Source: Eleginops maclovinus
Taxonomy: Eukaryota > Chordata > Actinopteri > Perciformes > Eleginopidae
NCBI RefSeq assembly: GCF_036324505.1
Contig: NC_086354.1
Span: 8,418,795 to 8,482,794 of the forward strand
DNA: 64,000 bases
Direction: 5' to 3'
Shown in pieces: positions 27,401-36,000 of the stretch (position 1 is the stretch's first letter; each line of letters opens with the position of its first letter). The translations under genes were made by a program, and so were the position numbers. The notes below the pieces were generated by a model, which was not told the DNA's origin, ran no database searches, and worked only from the letters and a program-made list of their open reading frames with translations.

Positions 27401-29285
27401 ATTGAGTCTATTGTAGACTGTCAAATGATTCATGGTGACCTGATGATGCAGCACTGGTTCCTGAGGTGCCGCTTCATGTTATGGTAGCATGACTCAGCAA
27501 TGGCGAAGATGTGCGGAGGGAGTTCCCCCAGCTTTCGACCTTGGTACAACTCCACCTGAAGGTAATAGGGTTAAATGATGAAGAGGGAATGATCTGCAAC
27601 TGTAGTATGTCTATGATAAATGTTAAAACCAGCCTCACCTGGTTTTCTGAATAAAAAGGAAAATCCTGGTACGGGTTCACTGCCACCAGCACAGAGCCTG
27701 TGTAGGTCTGTAAAAGACAAATGGTGCTGTGTGAGACGTTTAGGATAGAGGAAATAAATCCAGAAATATCTAAGTCCACTTATGATGGCTGAACGTTATT
27801 GTTAATTCAACATCATACATTGACTACCTTTGTTCCAGAAGTATGGGGAAAGAACTTGATTGTCTAATTGTTTAATATTATATTTGCGTTCCTACTCTGG
27901 TTTGTGGTGTTTTTCTAAACATTTGCTGATTTGTACTGCCATCAGGCCTGGGCATTTTTTATGCATGACAGTGATATTTAATCATACAAAGAAAGAAAAT
28001 GGAATTTAATTTGAGATGCACAAAGCATTGGACATTTTCAAATGACCAGGATAATCCACACACATTATGACTATTTTCTTTAGTAATTCTAGATGGTTAT
28101 TGTCAATGTATGTCACTTAGTATATAGTATATACTATATATAGTACTATATATAGTATATAGTAGTTTCCTTTTCTATTGTGTAATTTCATTTTTGTATT
28201 TACTCTCATTTAAATGTGTTGAATTATTTTTCATTGTTTTGAAAATCAATGAGCTGCACTCTGCCTTACATAGATAAGACCTCGTTTGTGACGAAGGAGC
28301 AGGTTCCTGAGGAGGCCGGCTTCCGTCATGTCTCCCAACTTGATCATGTCATCCACCCCCTCCACTGATGTTGGGTGCATGATCCTGAGCGAGGCTTCCT
28401 GCTCCTGGGATAGACTGCGCTCCTGGGAGAGTTCAGAGAAAGAAATAAGGTTGAACTCCAGGCTGTAAATGCTTTTATGATGCTTTATATAAGCAATACA
28501 CATTAACATATTGATTTAGCTTTTTATACAGACCAATAAGTGGATATCTACCTTTCCTTCATCGTCGACTAGTAACCGTTGACCTGATGGTGTTACTGTT
28601 ACCCTAGCTCCGATGGGTACCCCGATGTCGGAGTCCACCCACACCCACTCCCCCTAAAAATACAGAGTACAATACTTTAAATAATACATTCACAAGCAGA
28701 TTTGGTGTTTTAAAAGACCATTTCACCCACAAAATAATAATTGTTGTGTCAGATTCTCTTGCCATATCTTGAAAAGGTATATATGTTTAAAGGCTTACCT
28801 CGATGGTAAACAAAGGATTCAAAACCAATGACATTTCTTGGAGAGATTAAATAAAATCTGGGTTTTTATGTTTGGGAAGTTTTGAGCGTTCAACTGGATG
28901 AATGAGACTTTGGTTATAGTTTTGATGACGTTAAACTTTGCCTTCATTTATTTTAATTCATTAACACTTTTCTCTGTTTTTTATTCTTTGATCTTTGTAG
29001 TGGCATTAGAGAAAATACAGTTGGATCGAAAATTCAAGGTACCAGGGTGAATAAATGATATTTAAAGAATCTCTGTAAAGGTGCATCATTCCTTTAATGT
29101 TCTGAAGAAAACTGCATTTATGATGGGGCCACCTTTATAAGCTTACAGTATTTCCTTGAAGGAAGGATTGCGGGAAATGTTAAGTTTTCATCAAGGAACA
29201 AGTATGATTACTGGTAAGTAGCATTCTTAGAAATAAAATCCATTCTCAATTTCTCAGTCTTACCTTTCTCAGCATCACCAATTTT
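1503..29285 (-). CDS. myo7b: Unconventional myosin VIIb-like, complete, 49 coding exons, 2141 aa
   Basis: Actin-based motor of the myosin VII family. In mammals MYO7B carries the intermicrovillar adhesion complex (harmonin, ANKS4B, protocadherins) in gut and kidney brush borders. Coding exons 5' to 3': 29285-29274, 28653-28552, 28422-28270, 27707-27639, 27555-27440, 27340-27213, 26552-26410, 25163-25050, 24964-24811, 24123-24047, 23953-23834, 22997-22855, 22782-22572, 22432-22297, 22208-22042, 21292-21152, 19849-19691, 19529-19437, 19160-19066, 18363-18279, 18160-18059, 17490-17374, 17259-17056, 16970-16722, 16418-16260, 15883-15815, 15725-15601, 15156-15030, 13886-13767, 13669-13496, 12714-12487, 11963-11796, 11616-11499, 11151-11025, 8887-8721, 8593-8412, 7732-7626, 7520-7381, 6457-6304, 6205-6050, 5611-5506, 5246-5133, 4692-4605, 4527-4421, 4156-3971, 2797-2681, 2589-2506, 1837-1718, 1595-1503. 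The sum is 6426 nt with phases agreeing throughout. The start MLRKGEWVW aligns with the MYO7B N-terminus, and both TAG and TGA lie in frame just upstream. Motor and FERM residues (for example [15 protein letters not shown] and [20 protein letters not shown]) favour VIIb over VIIa. Human MYO7B is 2116 aa. Which teleost paralogue (ba or bb) this is remains open. Confidence 0.93.
3019..3053. repeat. (TA)n microsatellite, about 35 bp
   Basis: Pure TA dinucleotide run in the myo7b intron 2798-3970. It is self-complementary and prone to slippage. The rest of this 1.2-kb intron is AT-rich with nothing recognisable. Confidence 0.95.
5810..5962 (-). mobile_element. tRNA-derived SINE copy, degenerate
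   Basis: On the minus strand a tRNA-like head is followed by a B-box-like GGTTGGAATCC and then a pyrimidine-rich and AATAAAGGCA-like tail region. It resembles the copies at 24335-24478 and 15955-16055 in the words CTGTTGGCCCATG and tail. It lies in the intron between the MyTH4 and FERM exons, in the same orientation as the host gene. The family name is not known to me. Confidence 0.5.
6050..7520 (-). other. myo7b: myo7b exons encoding the second MyTH4 domain
   Basis: Three exons (7520-7381, 6457-6304, 6205-6050) encode about residues 1654-1804. The diagnostic string LKYMGDYP is followed by [27 protein letters not shown] and [14 protein letters not shown], a typical MyTH4 core. The join between the first two exons is made by the AT-AC intron listed separately; across that join the peptide reads [16 protein letters not shown]. 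Confidence 0.9.
6458..7380 (-). other. myo7b: U12-type (AT-AC) intron of myo7b
   Basis: On the minus strand the intron begins ATATCCTTT at 7380-7372, a perfect U12 5' splice site, and ends AC at 6459-6458. A near-perfect branch-point motif TCCTTAAC lies at 6477-6470, about a dozen bases before the 3' end, as U12 introns require. No GT-AG choice keeps the frame; the only GT downstream of the exon lies beyond an in-frame TAA. Joining at these borders gives uninterrupted MyTH4 sequence in the correct phase. Recognition of U12 signals is established knowledge; use of this intron is inferred. Confidence 0.88.
8412..8593 (-). other. myo7b: myo7b exon encoding the SH3 domain
   Basis: A 182-bp exon encodes about residues 1558-1618, following the first FERM domain as in all myosin VII tails. 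The pattern [11 protein letters not shown], then [20 protein letters not shown] and VLFLPT, fits the SH3 fold, with an aromatic/Trp RT-loop region and a final hydrophobic strand. The next exon (7732-7626) is a weakly conserved linker. Confidence 0.85.
8922..10941 (+). mobile_element. pogo/Tigger-like DNA transposon with TA target duplication
   Basis: The 2020-bp element starts CCGTAATTTCCGGACTAT and ends with the inverted complement of the same 18 bases. It is flanked by TA on both sides (8920-8921 and 10942-10943), the target site of Tc1/mariner/pogo elements. Subterminal copies of the word GCGGCTTAT occur at both ends. The interior encodes a pogo-type transposase broken by two lesions. It lies antisense in a myo7b intron (8888-11024). 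Without it and one TA that intron would be about 115 bp. Confidence 0.93.
9158..10454 (+). pseudogene. Pogo-like transposase, frameshift plus nonsense codon
   Basis: A cut-and-paste transposase that would bind its own terminal repeats and integrate at TA. The N-terminus ([20 protein letters not shown], then [17 protein letters not shown]) is a helix-turn-helix of the POGK/Brinker type. Next come a CENP-B-like region ([28 protein letters not shown]) and a DDE_1 core. The three presumed metal-binding acidic residues lie in [17 protein letters not shown] and [10 protein letters not shown], which is a DDD arrangement. The reading frame shifts near 9305-9312: the first frame stops at 9362 while the second carries the rest. 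A TAG at 10131-10133 replaces what is normally a Trp codon (LRVQ-stop-EAWMTSG). The C-terminus is acidic and ends at 10454. The rest of the frame is open, so inactivation looks fairly recent. Confidence 0.9.
12366..12400. repeat. (CA)n microsatellite, about 35 bp
   Basis: Pure CA dinucleotide run in the intron between the two early FERM1 exons of myo7b. A likely length-polymorphic marker with no other role apparent. Confidence 0.95.
13165..13325 (-). mobile_element. tRNA-derived SINE copy
   Basis: On the minus strand the sequence starts GGTGGCGAAGTCTTTAGGG. The B-box-like GGTTCAAGTCC follows at the expected spacing for a tRNA head, then the teleost-wide word CCCTGAGCAAGGCACC and a tRNA-unrelated body. 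It lies in the intron between exons 13669-13496 and 12714-12487 of myo7b, in the same orientation as the gene. Confidence 0.6.
14086..14600. repeat. Teleost-type dispersed A-rich repeat
   Basis: The stretch opens with the words TTTATTCATATAGCACTTTC and CAGCTCAAGGTGCTTTACA, common at one end of dispersed repeats in fish genomes. It continues as A-rich, gene-free DNA to about 14600. No open frame or inverted ends were found, so its class is not determined. Confidence 0.45.
15955..16055 (-). mobile_element. Tail fragment of the SINE family seen at 24335
   Basis: On the minus strand a CCCTCTCCCCCTTTC pyrimidine block is followed by AATAAAGGCACTCTCTGGCC. This matches the tail of the tRNA-derived SINE copies at 5810-5962 and 24335-24478; the tRNA-like head is missing or degenerate. 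Intronic in myo7b. Confidence 0.4.
17491..18058 (-). other. myo7b: GC-AG intron of myo7b (IQ region)
   Basis: On the minus strand the upstream exon ends CAG at 18061-18059 and the intron begins GCATGT; it ends TCTAG just before 17490. The nearest GT (in GCATGTAG) would break the phase. The GC border joins LTIQTQ to VRGYRERK in frame, which completes an IQ motif. GC donors with an otherwise strong consensus, as here, are a known minor class of U2 introns. Confidence 0.75.
18655..18842 (+). mobile_element. LINE 3' end remnant (L2/CR1-like)
   Basis: The block GCACTGTGGGACTGCAAGAA, then a TATTTCAATTTTCTGTATG region, ends GACAATAAAGTGGACTTTGA. This is the layout of 3' tails of L2-like LINEs common in fish. 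A TTATCTTATCTTGTCTTG tract follows nearby at 18943. Only the non-coding 3' end is present. It lies antisense in a myo7b intron. Confidence 0.5.
19850..21151. other. myo7b: Long myo7b intron, no gene seen
   Basis: A 1.3-kb intron before the exon encoding MFDRELC. It holds several short open frames on both strands without family resemblance or splice context. I see no element I can name. Confidence 0.5.
23954..24046 (-). other. myo7b: GC-AG intron of myo7b (motor region)
   Basis: The upstream exon (24123-24047) ends CTACTGGAG, and the 93-bp intron begins GCGAGC and ends CCCTTCAG before 23953. Reading through gives SAQIK and then a stop, and using the GT at AAGTGA breaks the phase. The GC border gives [15 protein letters not shown], which aligns with the motor domain. 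The donor matches consensus less well than the one at 18058. Confidence 0.65.
24335..24478 (-). mobile_element. tRNA-derived SINE, best-preserved copy
   Basis: On the minus strand the head reads GCCGTCGTATAGCTCAGTTG, an A-box-bearing tRNA-like sequence. CTGTTGGCCCATGG and a B-box-like GGTTGAAATCG follow, then a CCCTCTGTCTCCCCCC tail. The A and B boxes are the internal RNA polymerase III promoter typical of SINEs. It lies in the myo7b intron 24124-24810, in the same orientation as the gene. Confidence 0.6.
25285..25620. mobile_element. Non-autonomous DNA element (MITE-like), partial
   Basis: The sequence runs from TTATTATGCCTTTCC, through TTTGTGTGCATGTAAATGG and GCTGACCAATCACAACAAC, to AATAGGGCCCCTTTAA. 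It shares the words TATTATGC, TTTTTGTGCATG and TCTGCAATGGCTAAAATC-like text with the fragment at 52371-52490. The left end is degraded, so inverted repeats and a target duplication cannot be shown. No coding content. Confidence 0.45.
28128..28161. repeat. 34-bp perfect AT palindrome
   Basis: The sequence is exactly self-complementary around AGTACT at its centre (28142-28147) and is built from TATAGTAT units. It lies in the myo7b intron between exons 28422-28270 and 27707-27639. It could form a cruciform or an RNA hairpin. Confidence 0.9.
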
Positions 29286-29310
29286 CAGCGTTCCTACTCC
29301 CTAAACACAA
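29274..29310 (-). other. myo7b: myo7b exon 2 with the start codon
   Basis: A 37-bp exon bounded by TTTGTGTTTAG upstream and GTAAGA downstream. It contributes 25 nt of 5' UTR and the codons ATG CTG AGA AAG. Upstream in the same frame are TGA and TAG, so this ATG is the first usable one. It joins in phase to GGG GAG TGG of the next exon. Confidence 0.75.
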
Positions 29311-30488
29311 AGAAATCCACATGAGGAGTTGCAGTTTTGAGGAAAAGTGTCTCCTTCGAATGAATTGTTTGGATACACTTTTAGTTCAGCGTGCATTACA
29401 AAAATCCCAAGGTAGAGTTTGAAAAGTATTTATTACAAAGCTCCTGTTGTTCTCAACGCTATCGGTTAATGTGAACATAGGCAGCAGAATAATAATAACA
29501 AAGAATCTGTGAAACATATGAAGAAGTCTACCTAATAGTCCTTTAAGGAGTGATCTTCATTAATTTCCACTCTTTCAGCCTTCCTTATAGTTGCCGTTTG
29601 CCCTGACGCCCTCCTGAATCTGTCTCAGTATGTAGGAGGTAACCCTGCCCTCTTTCGACTGACAAACTTATTTTTATGGCACTTTGACTTTGAACCAGCT
29701 GTTGCTGAAAAAGGAAGGGGAAGAGAAACTGAGCTTACGGATATATCATATCTGTCTTGTCATCACCTGGCCAGCATTACCCCATTTATTTGTTTATCTT
29801 CTGACGGTTTCAGCAATAATTACATTTTTTGGCAAGTGGCAGGTCATTTGTTTTCCACATTTGTGTGCATAGCTCTTGATTTTTCTTTTTTCTCTTGTAA
29901 CGCTAAGTTTTGGTTAAGTGTAATTTACAGTGGATCTATTTCTATTATATATACATTTTTTGAGTCCCTTCCATTATTTTCCTTTAATGAAAATAAAATG
30001 AAATAAAATTCTAATGCCATTTTATAGCAACAACAGCACATTAATTCATCAATATTAAATAACTCATTATACGTTTTTCTGTAAATGGCCTTGATGCAGA
30101 TATGGTCAAACATTCAGTGATGTCATAAAATTTATGTGCAGCCTTTGGACTCCATCTGTGTTGATCAGAGTAAGCGTCTCACGCACTGCCCCTGCAATAA
30201 AGATTAAAACATGAGATTGAAACCATCTCTGAAAGTGACAGAGGACCAGCTTTAATTATGTTTCATATTTTGCGTAACATACTGTATGGTTGTTGATTAG
30301 TCACTGTCCATTATGAATGGCAATAAAATGCATTTCCCTGCCAGTTATCTACTGTGTCATGTTAGACATGGACTTCAACCCTTAAGGGAAACCTCCCTCG
30401 AATGGGCAAAAGTATTTATCTGCTCTATTATAACATTTAAAGTCACAAGGTCATGTGGGTTGGGTTTAAAGTCAAAATGATCACTCAC
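29311..30488. other. myo7b: First identified myo7b intron, no gene seen
   Basis: An 1178-bp AT-rich intron between the putative noncoding exon and the start-codon exon. I see no transposon ends or coding segments. Confidence 0.45.
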
Positions 30489-30542
30489 CTGAGATTGGAG
30501 GCACTCACTGGCGTCAGTGTGTTCATTTCTGATAAGATGTCT
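30489..30542 (-). other. myo7b: Putative myo7b 5' UTR exon
   Basis: On the minus strand a pyrimidine tract ending CCTTCCCTCAG precedes a 54-bp segment that ends CTCAG before GTGAGT, a strong donor. Spliced to exon 29310-29274 it adds an upstream ATG at 30526 opening a 14-codon frame that stops before the main start. Because it begins with an acceptor, a further upstream exon and the promoter should lie between here and about 32.8 kb; I could not locate them. Confidence 0.5.
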
Positions 30543-32820
30543 CTGAGGGAAGGCGGAGCAGAAAAATAAAAACTCAAACAAACAATTGCACTAGCTAAGC
30601 TACTGTTCTGAGCATGAGCCACTTCAACCCTGCTCGGAGTATAAATGTGGTGACATTAAAATGTTCATAATACGTGACATAATAAATAATCTTTCTGACT
30701 CTCCCTAATATCTTTCACTAACTTTTTTATGACATAGGAGAACCTGGGTTATGACGTTTTAATACGATAACAGCGGCAGGCAGTTTTTATTTCAAGTGAT
30801 ACTAAGCAGCATCAGAAAGACACAAATGTAAATCGGTTTGGTAACCAATAAAATATTACTTTCGTGACTCAATGTACTAAAGAGTTTGACTGATACTGCT
30901 TGAGTTCAGGTGTAAATCAGACCCTATACAGGAAGTCAGGTTAACCAGTGGTAATTAAAATATTGATTTTTTTTATACTTATAAAATGTTGGAGCAGACC
31001 TGTACATTCATGACAATGTGGCACATTAAAAAGAAATCCAGTCATAAAGTATTTGCTGTTAAGGTCATAAGGTAATTAAAAACACAGATTATCTCTCTTT
31101 ATTTGCAATATAAAAAAAACAGGAGGGCAGGGCCCATTGTAGTTAAGAGTCATCAGTGTGTCACTGTTAGCATGGATCACTACTCATACCTCACCCTCAT
31201 TGACTGTGCGATCGACACCGAAATACAATTATGTTTAAACTTGTATTCAAGAAACAGTGAACAGTTTTAGTCATTTAGGTAGGTATTTATTTCCCTAGAC
31301 ACAAGCACATCAACAGTTCATATTGCTCTGGATGAAGGTTCAAACACAGTACAAATGCACTTTGAATACTGACACAATTCAATGCAACATCAAGAAATGG
31401 TACTTTTGATTTGTTTTACTTAGATGTAAGGTTTCCAATGAGATTATTTTTGTTTCAACCAATTGAAGATCATCCCAATGAGTCAGTATTGTTCATTTGC
31501 ACTATAACTTCAATTGCATGTTTAAAATACTTTTAAAGCTGAGGTCACAAACTGTCAGTCTGTAAAACCAAAATAAAAAATGATCTTTCAAAATATATGC
31601 CACACGCCTAAAAACAATCAATAAAACAAAAGAACAAATAAAAAAAATTGAACAGACATAGCAGCGGATTTTCTGATACCACATGGCACTGGATAATAGA
31701 GAGGCACATTGACTCAAAGCGAAAATGGAAGGCCCACAATCTTTAAAAAATGTGCATTTTGACTAAATGTAGTTTTATCTTCTCTTGATTAAATTAAGGC
31801 TGAAATTCAGTTGATATGAATGAGGTTCATTAAGAATGTGTGCTACAGAATCAATTCTGAGCATGAAATCCCCACAGATAACAATTGGTATTTATTTAAG
31901 ACCTCGAGGCCACCAACCTTTGTCTGCAGCATTTCAAGTTATTCTAAAACAATATGTGGGATACATCCTCCTATTAATAATTTAAATCAATCCAAAAGTC
32001 CTATGATCAGTACCTTATAGCCCCCAGAAGGATCTGAAAACTCTTCCCAGTATAAAATCTTGAAATACTTACAACAATCTAAAAAGTAATGGATGGAAGG
32101 AGCTGTTATGTTGCCTAAACAAGGGCTAATCCACCTGTTCTGTTGAAATAATGTAGATAAAAGATTAACCTTGCTTTTACTGCTACATGTTTCCCCGTTT
32201 GATCCACGTAACTTCACAACAAGTTATATTACAGCAACCATAGACAGACAAATGAGTAAATGTCAGTAGTGTGGTATACTCTATTGCTCTGCAAACACAA
32301 ATATGGCTCTCAACTCAATCTAGAATCGAAAAACCAGTCAGTGATATTAAACTTAAAGTCAGCTTTCAGGCATTAGACTGTGTACAACAGTTATATCACA
32401 ATGGTCCTCATAAAGGTCAATAAATCTGCAGCAACATAAAAGAAATTGCTGCCTCGGTTATTACACCGTCAGACTTGCATCACAAATTAAACTGAAACAC
32501 ATACAATAGATCCCTTAAGTGAATCACTGTGGCTTGAATAAAAGAAAAAATAATTCAGTGTTTACAGGTTTTAAACCAATAACTGTAAATCACACATCAC
32601 AGAGACAACAGTTTTCAAATGCATAACAAAAAGAAAAGAAAAACGTCTTCTTGTAAGGATGGCCATTATTCTGATCATTTCAAAGACCAAGCCTTTTATG
32701 CCTTGTGGTTGGGAACATGTTGCATGTCTATTGGACACAATAATATACTTTTGCAAATTGGGATTACATCAACAGCACGTGTGTGGGTGATTTGCAGTGA
32801 GCGGGCTAATATTTATATTA
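30543..32820. other. Intergenic DNA between dis3l2 and myo7b
   Basis: AT-rich DNA that must hold the myo7b promoter and possibly a first noncoding exon. I see no TATA box in convincing context, no repeats with clear ends and no coding exon. Confidence 0.4.
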
Positions 32821-32826
32821 TTTATT
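32821..32826 (-). promoter_or_regulatory. candidate polyadenylation signal of dis3l2
   Basis: AATAAA on the minus strand (TTTATT on plus), about 190 bp after the dis3l2 stop codon. It is the first such hexamer that fits a short 3' UTR; others lie further downstream. Confidence 0.35.
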
Positions 32827-33012
32827 TAGTCCCTGGATGGGACTTATGATAGGTTAAGATGGACATTTTAATTGAAATCTGACTGACGGTGATTTCCCTC
32901 CTTACAACGGAAACACAGCTTCTAAAATACTACGTCTTCTTCTAATCAAAGGAAATGTGCAATTCCATGTTTCCGTACAAGTGTTTGTGTGCTCTACAAC
33001 GCATTTAGGTAT

Positions 33013-36000
33013 TTACTCTTCTTTCTCATCAGGCCTTTTGAGCACAGCACTGTATTTCATGGGCGCGCCGTCCGCCTTGAGCTGCACCTCCACTAACGTG
33101 AAGATTGAAATGACCTGGAAGTGGAAACAAGAAATTATGATGATTACAATTCTTAGTTTTTTGCTCAGGACACCGACATGGTTACGCCAGCTAGTTAGTC
33201 CAAATGTTTAGGGAACAAGTGAGCCGTCTTCTCTTCTACTGGTTTATTTAAAATGATCTTGATGCAGTTAAATCAACCATTTGTTGGAGGAGTGTGCATA
33301 AAAACCATAATACCTGAGATGATACACAAAAAGTAGTTTGGTATTTCTCTGTCGCATAACTACAATATCACAGTCGACGTTACTTAAAAATGACCATCAA
33401 AAACTACCCCATTCTATTTCGTTTTGTCTATTGGCAGTTACAAAGGGACAAAAGCATTTTCAGTGTGCGGTCCTCACCTGCTCTACTGGAGCTTTGTTTA
33501 GGTCCTCTGGTATCCAGATCAGAGTCAGCTCGGACTTCTTCCCCACCTTATGATGGCGGAAAGAGCTCAGGCCCGTAATCGACTGGATGTGGAAACAAAC
33601 ATTTTCAAATGGTATCAGATTGAAATGGACACGTGATGATGACTTGTGTTTGTGCGTCACCGACACTCATTTTCCACTCCTGAGTCGGCTTTTTTTCACT
33701 AAATAAAATGCCGCGTTTTCACTGCATGGTACGTCTCTGTTGAATTTGGCTCGCTCTTTGTTTTCAATTTGTTAAACGCTGTGGATTTTACTCATTTTCG
33801 GTACCACCTTTGTTGGGGCTTTCAAGGGAGGTCAGCCACAACTAAAAGCTGGAGAGCACTTATTGGTCAGAAAGAAAGATCAGCAGCGCCACACAAGATG
33901 TCTTGTATAAACCCGCCAATAGTGTATAGCCACGATAGCCTCAAAAAAAGGAGCTAAATATTGGATTTACTCAAATAAAAACTACAGTGAAAAATTGACA
34001 AAGAAGCTCCCAAAAGTGAGTCGAGTAGAGAGTACAGCCGTTCCAAGCAGTGGAAACACAGCTGTTGTTTATGTGTACAAAAAGGACTAAATTGAAAGCT
34101 GAAAATAATAACATATGAATAGTGAAAGTGTTCCCTGTAAATGGAGTGTTTTGGAGCTGACCTTGCAGTAGACGCGTTTCTGTACTCCGTATCGGAGAAC
34201 CAGCACATCAAAGGACTGATCCAGGACCCCCATCACCATGGCCTCAGAGTCCAGAGGGCCACAGTCCTGTGGGGCACAGACCAAGAAAAAAAAAAGTACT
34301 TCAGTTCACAGAGTACACAGTTCAATACTGACAAAAATTGGTTCAAACCGATCCTGAAATAAGTTTAAACTGGCCCCTCACCCAGAGACAATATTTACAT
34401 TGACTCTAGAGCAATATGAAATGCAAATTGAAATAGTGTAACATAGGAGCTCATATGGAAATAACATTTTTGAGAACATTTATATAAAACATCAATTTTA
34501 TGTTATGGTGGTATTTAAACTATTTATAGCAAAACATTAAAAATAATTATAGGTGCTGTTTTTCTACCCACCTTTACAAACACTCCAAAGAAGAGCTCAG
34601 AGCTGAGCTCCTGGACTTTCTTGGACAGAGTCTTCTTGTCATTACAGTGTGACGCCTGCTTCTCCACATCTTGCGTCTTGAGCCTCAAACTCGGTCCACA
34701 CTCTGCATACAAACATTCAGAGGACAGACACATAATGAGAACGGAAGAGAAAAAAGCTAAATCACCGATATCGAGTGGTGCCGTGATGACGTTTCTTTGT
34801 AGGCAAACACTAAAGTTATCAAGGCAAGGGCCTTTTGGATTGAACAATATCTGGAACAAATACACTTATGATACCTACTCATTTTGTTCAGCGGGCTAAT
34901 CTCCACATTTTAATGCCACTCTAATGACTTATTTAAGCATAATTGAGAATCACCAGATGCAAAAACTACATTAGGCTATTAACTACATCAATTTGCATGT
35001 CACAATCGCTAAGCTAAAGGCGGCTAATGTTTGGCTAATGACATTCAGTAGTCTCCTTGAAGCGGTTGTTAGCAGTTGCTGTTTTTATGACATATAGAAC
35101 CTTTGAAGGCTTTCATATCATGACACATTTACTGACTTTATCATAGAACAAAATGTGAAAATCTCATCCTGTTGTGTCAGCACAGATCCTATTTCAGGCC
35201 TCTTTACAACAAACAAGTTCCAAAAGAATATCTGGTATAAATCCTTTATCTCTTTTTGAGATGAATGTATTTGTATGCGTAGTACTTGTTAAATAAAATA
35301 AATATTAATTCTATGGTTAATTAATAATTTGTAAAAGTACGCACTCAGTGAATAAGCCAGCAGCCGGTGGACGATGATGTCGGCGTAGCGCCTGATGGGG
35401 GATGTGAAGTGAGTGTAGAGAGGAACGTTCAGGGCGTAGTGCTTAAAGAGGCTCTCCGTCTTAAGAGCTCCTGAACAGAAGTACATCGCCATCTGGGGGA
35501 AAAGAACTGAAATAAATACAGAGACTCAGAAATAATACCTGAAATGTTCATAATGTAATATGTTGAGAGGACCGGTGTTCTTTGATGGTAACAACTATTT
35601 CAGGGCGTCTAATTTTCCCATTTTGTATAAACCCTAATTTGACCGTACAAAAACAAACGTATTCCACAAAATGTAGAAATAATCTACGATAGAAATGAAA
35701 TGTGAGGTGCCCTCCAGCAGTGGGGGCCAAGCTCTAACCTGCATGGGTCTGGAGCACATGTGTGTGAGAACTTCTTTTCTGGCAGCGGTATACTCATCAT
35801 CACCGAGACTGGTGTTGAGACTCTTCTGCAGGTTGGAAAAGCAGAAAAGAGATTTGAATCATCAATACACAGTTATTATTTAACATAATTTATAGAAGGT
35901 GTAGGATTCGGAAGCTTTGTCAATCACTTTTTGAGCATCCAACCCTTGTGGTGGGGAAGAAAAGACAACAGAGTCAAATCAGGAAATGGACTAGAAATGC

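Larger units (their letters stand above)
19437..28653 (-). other. myo7b: myo7b exons encoding the myosin motor domain
   Basis: Seventeen exons encode about residues 5-746. The ATP-binding P-loop GESGAGKT is at residues 152-159, split by the intron at 27341-27439. Switch I ([10 protein letters not shown]) is in exon 26552-26410 and switch II ([10 protein letters not shown]) in exon 22997-22855. The relay/converter side shows [17 protein letters not shown] and [16 protein letters not shown], and the domain ends [10 protein letters not shown]. All signatures needed for an active ATPase are present, with no frameshift or stop in any exon. Confidence 0.92.
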
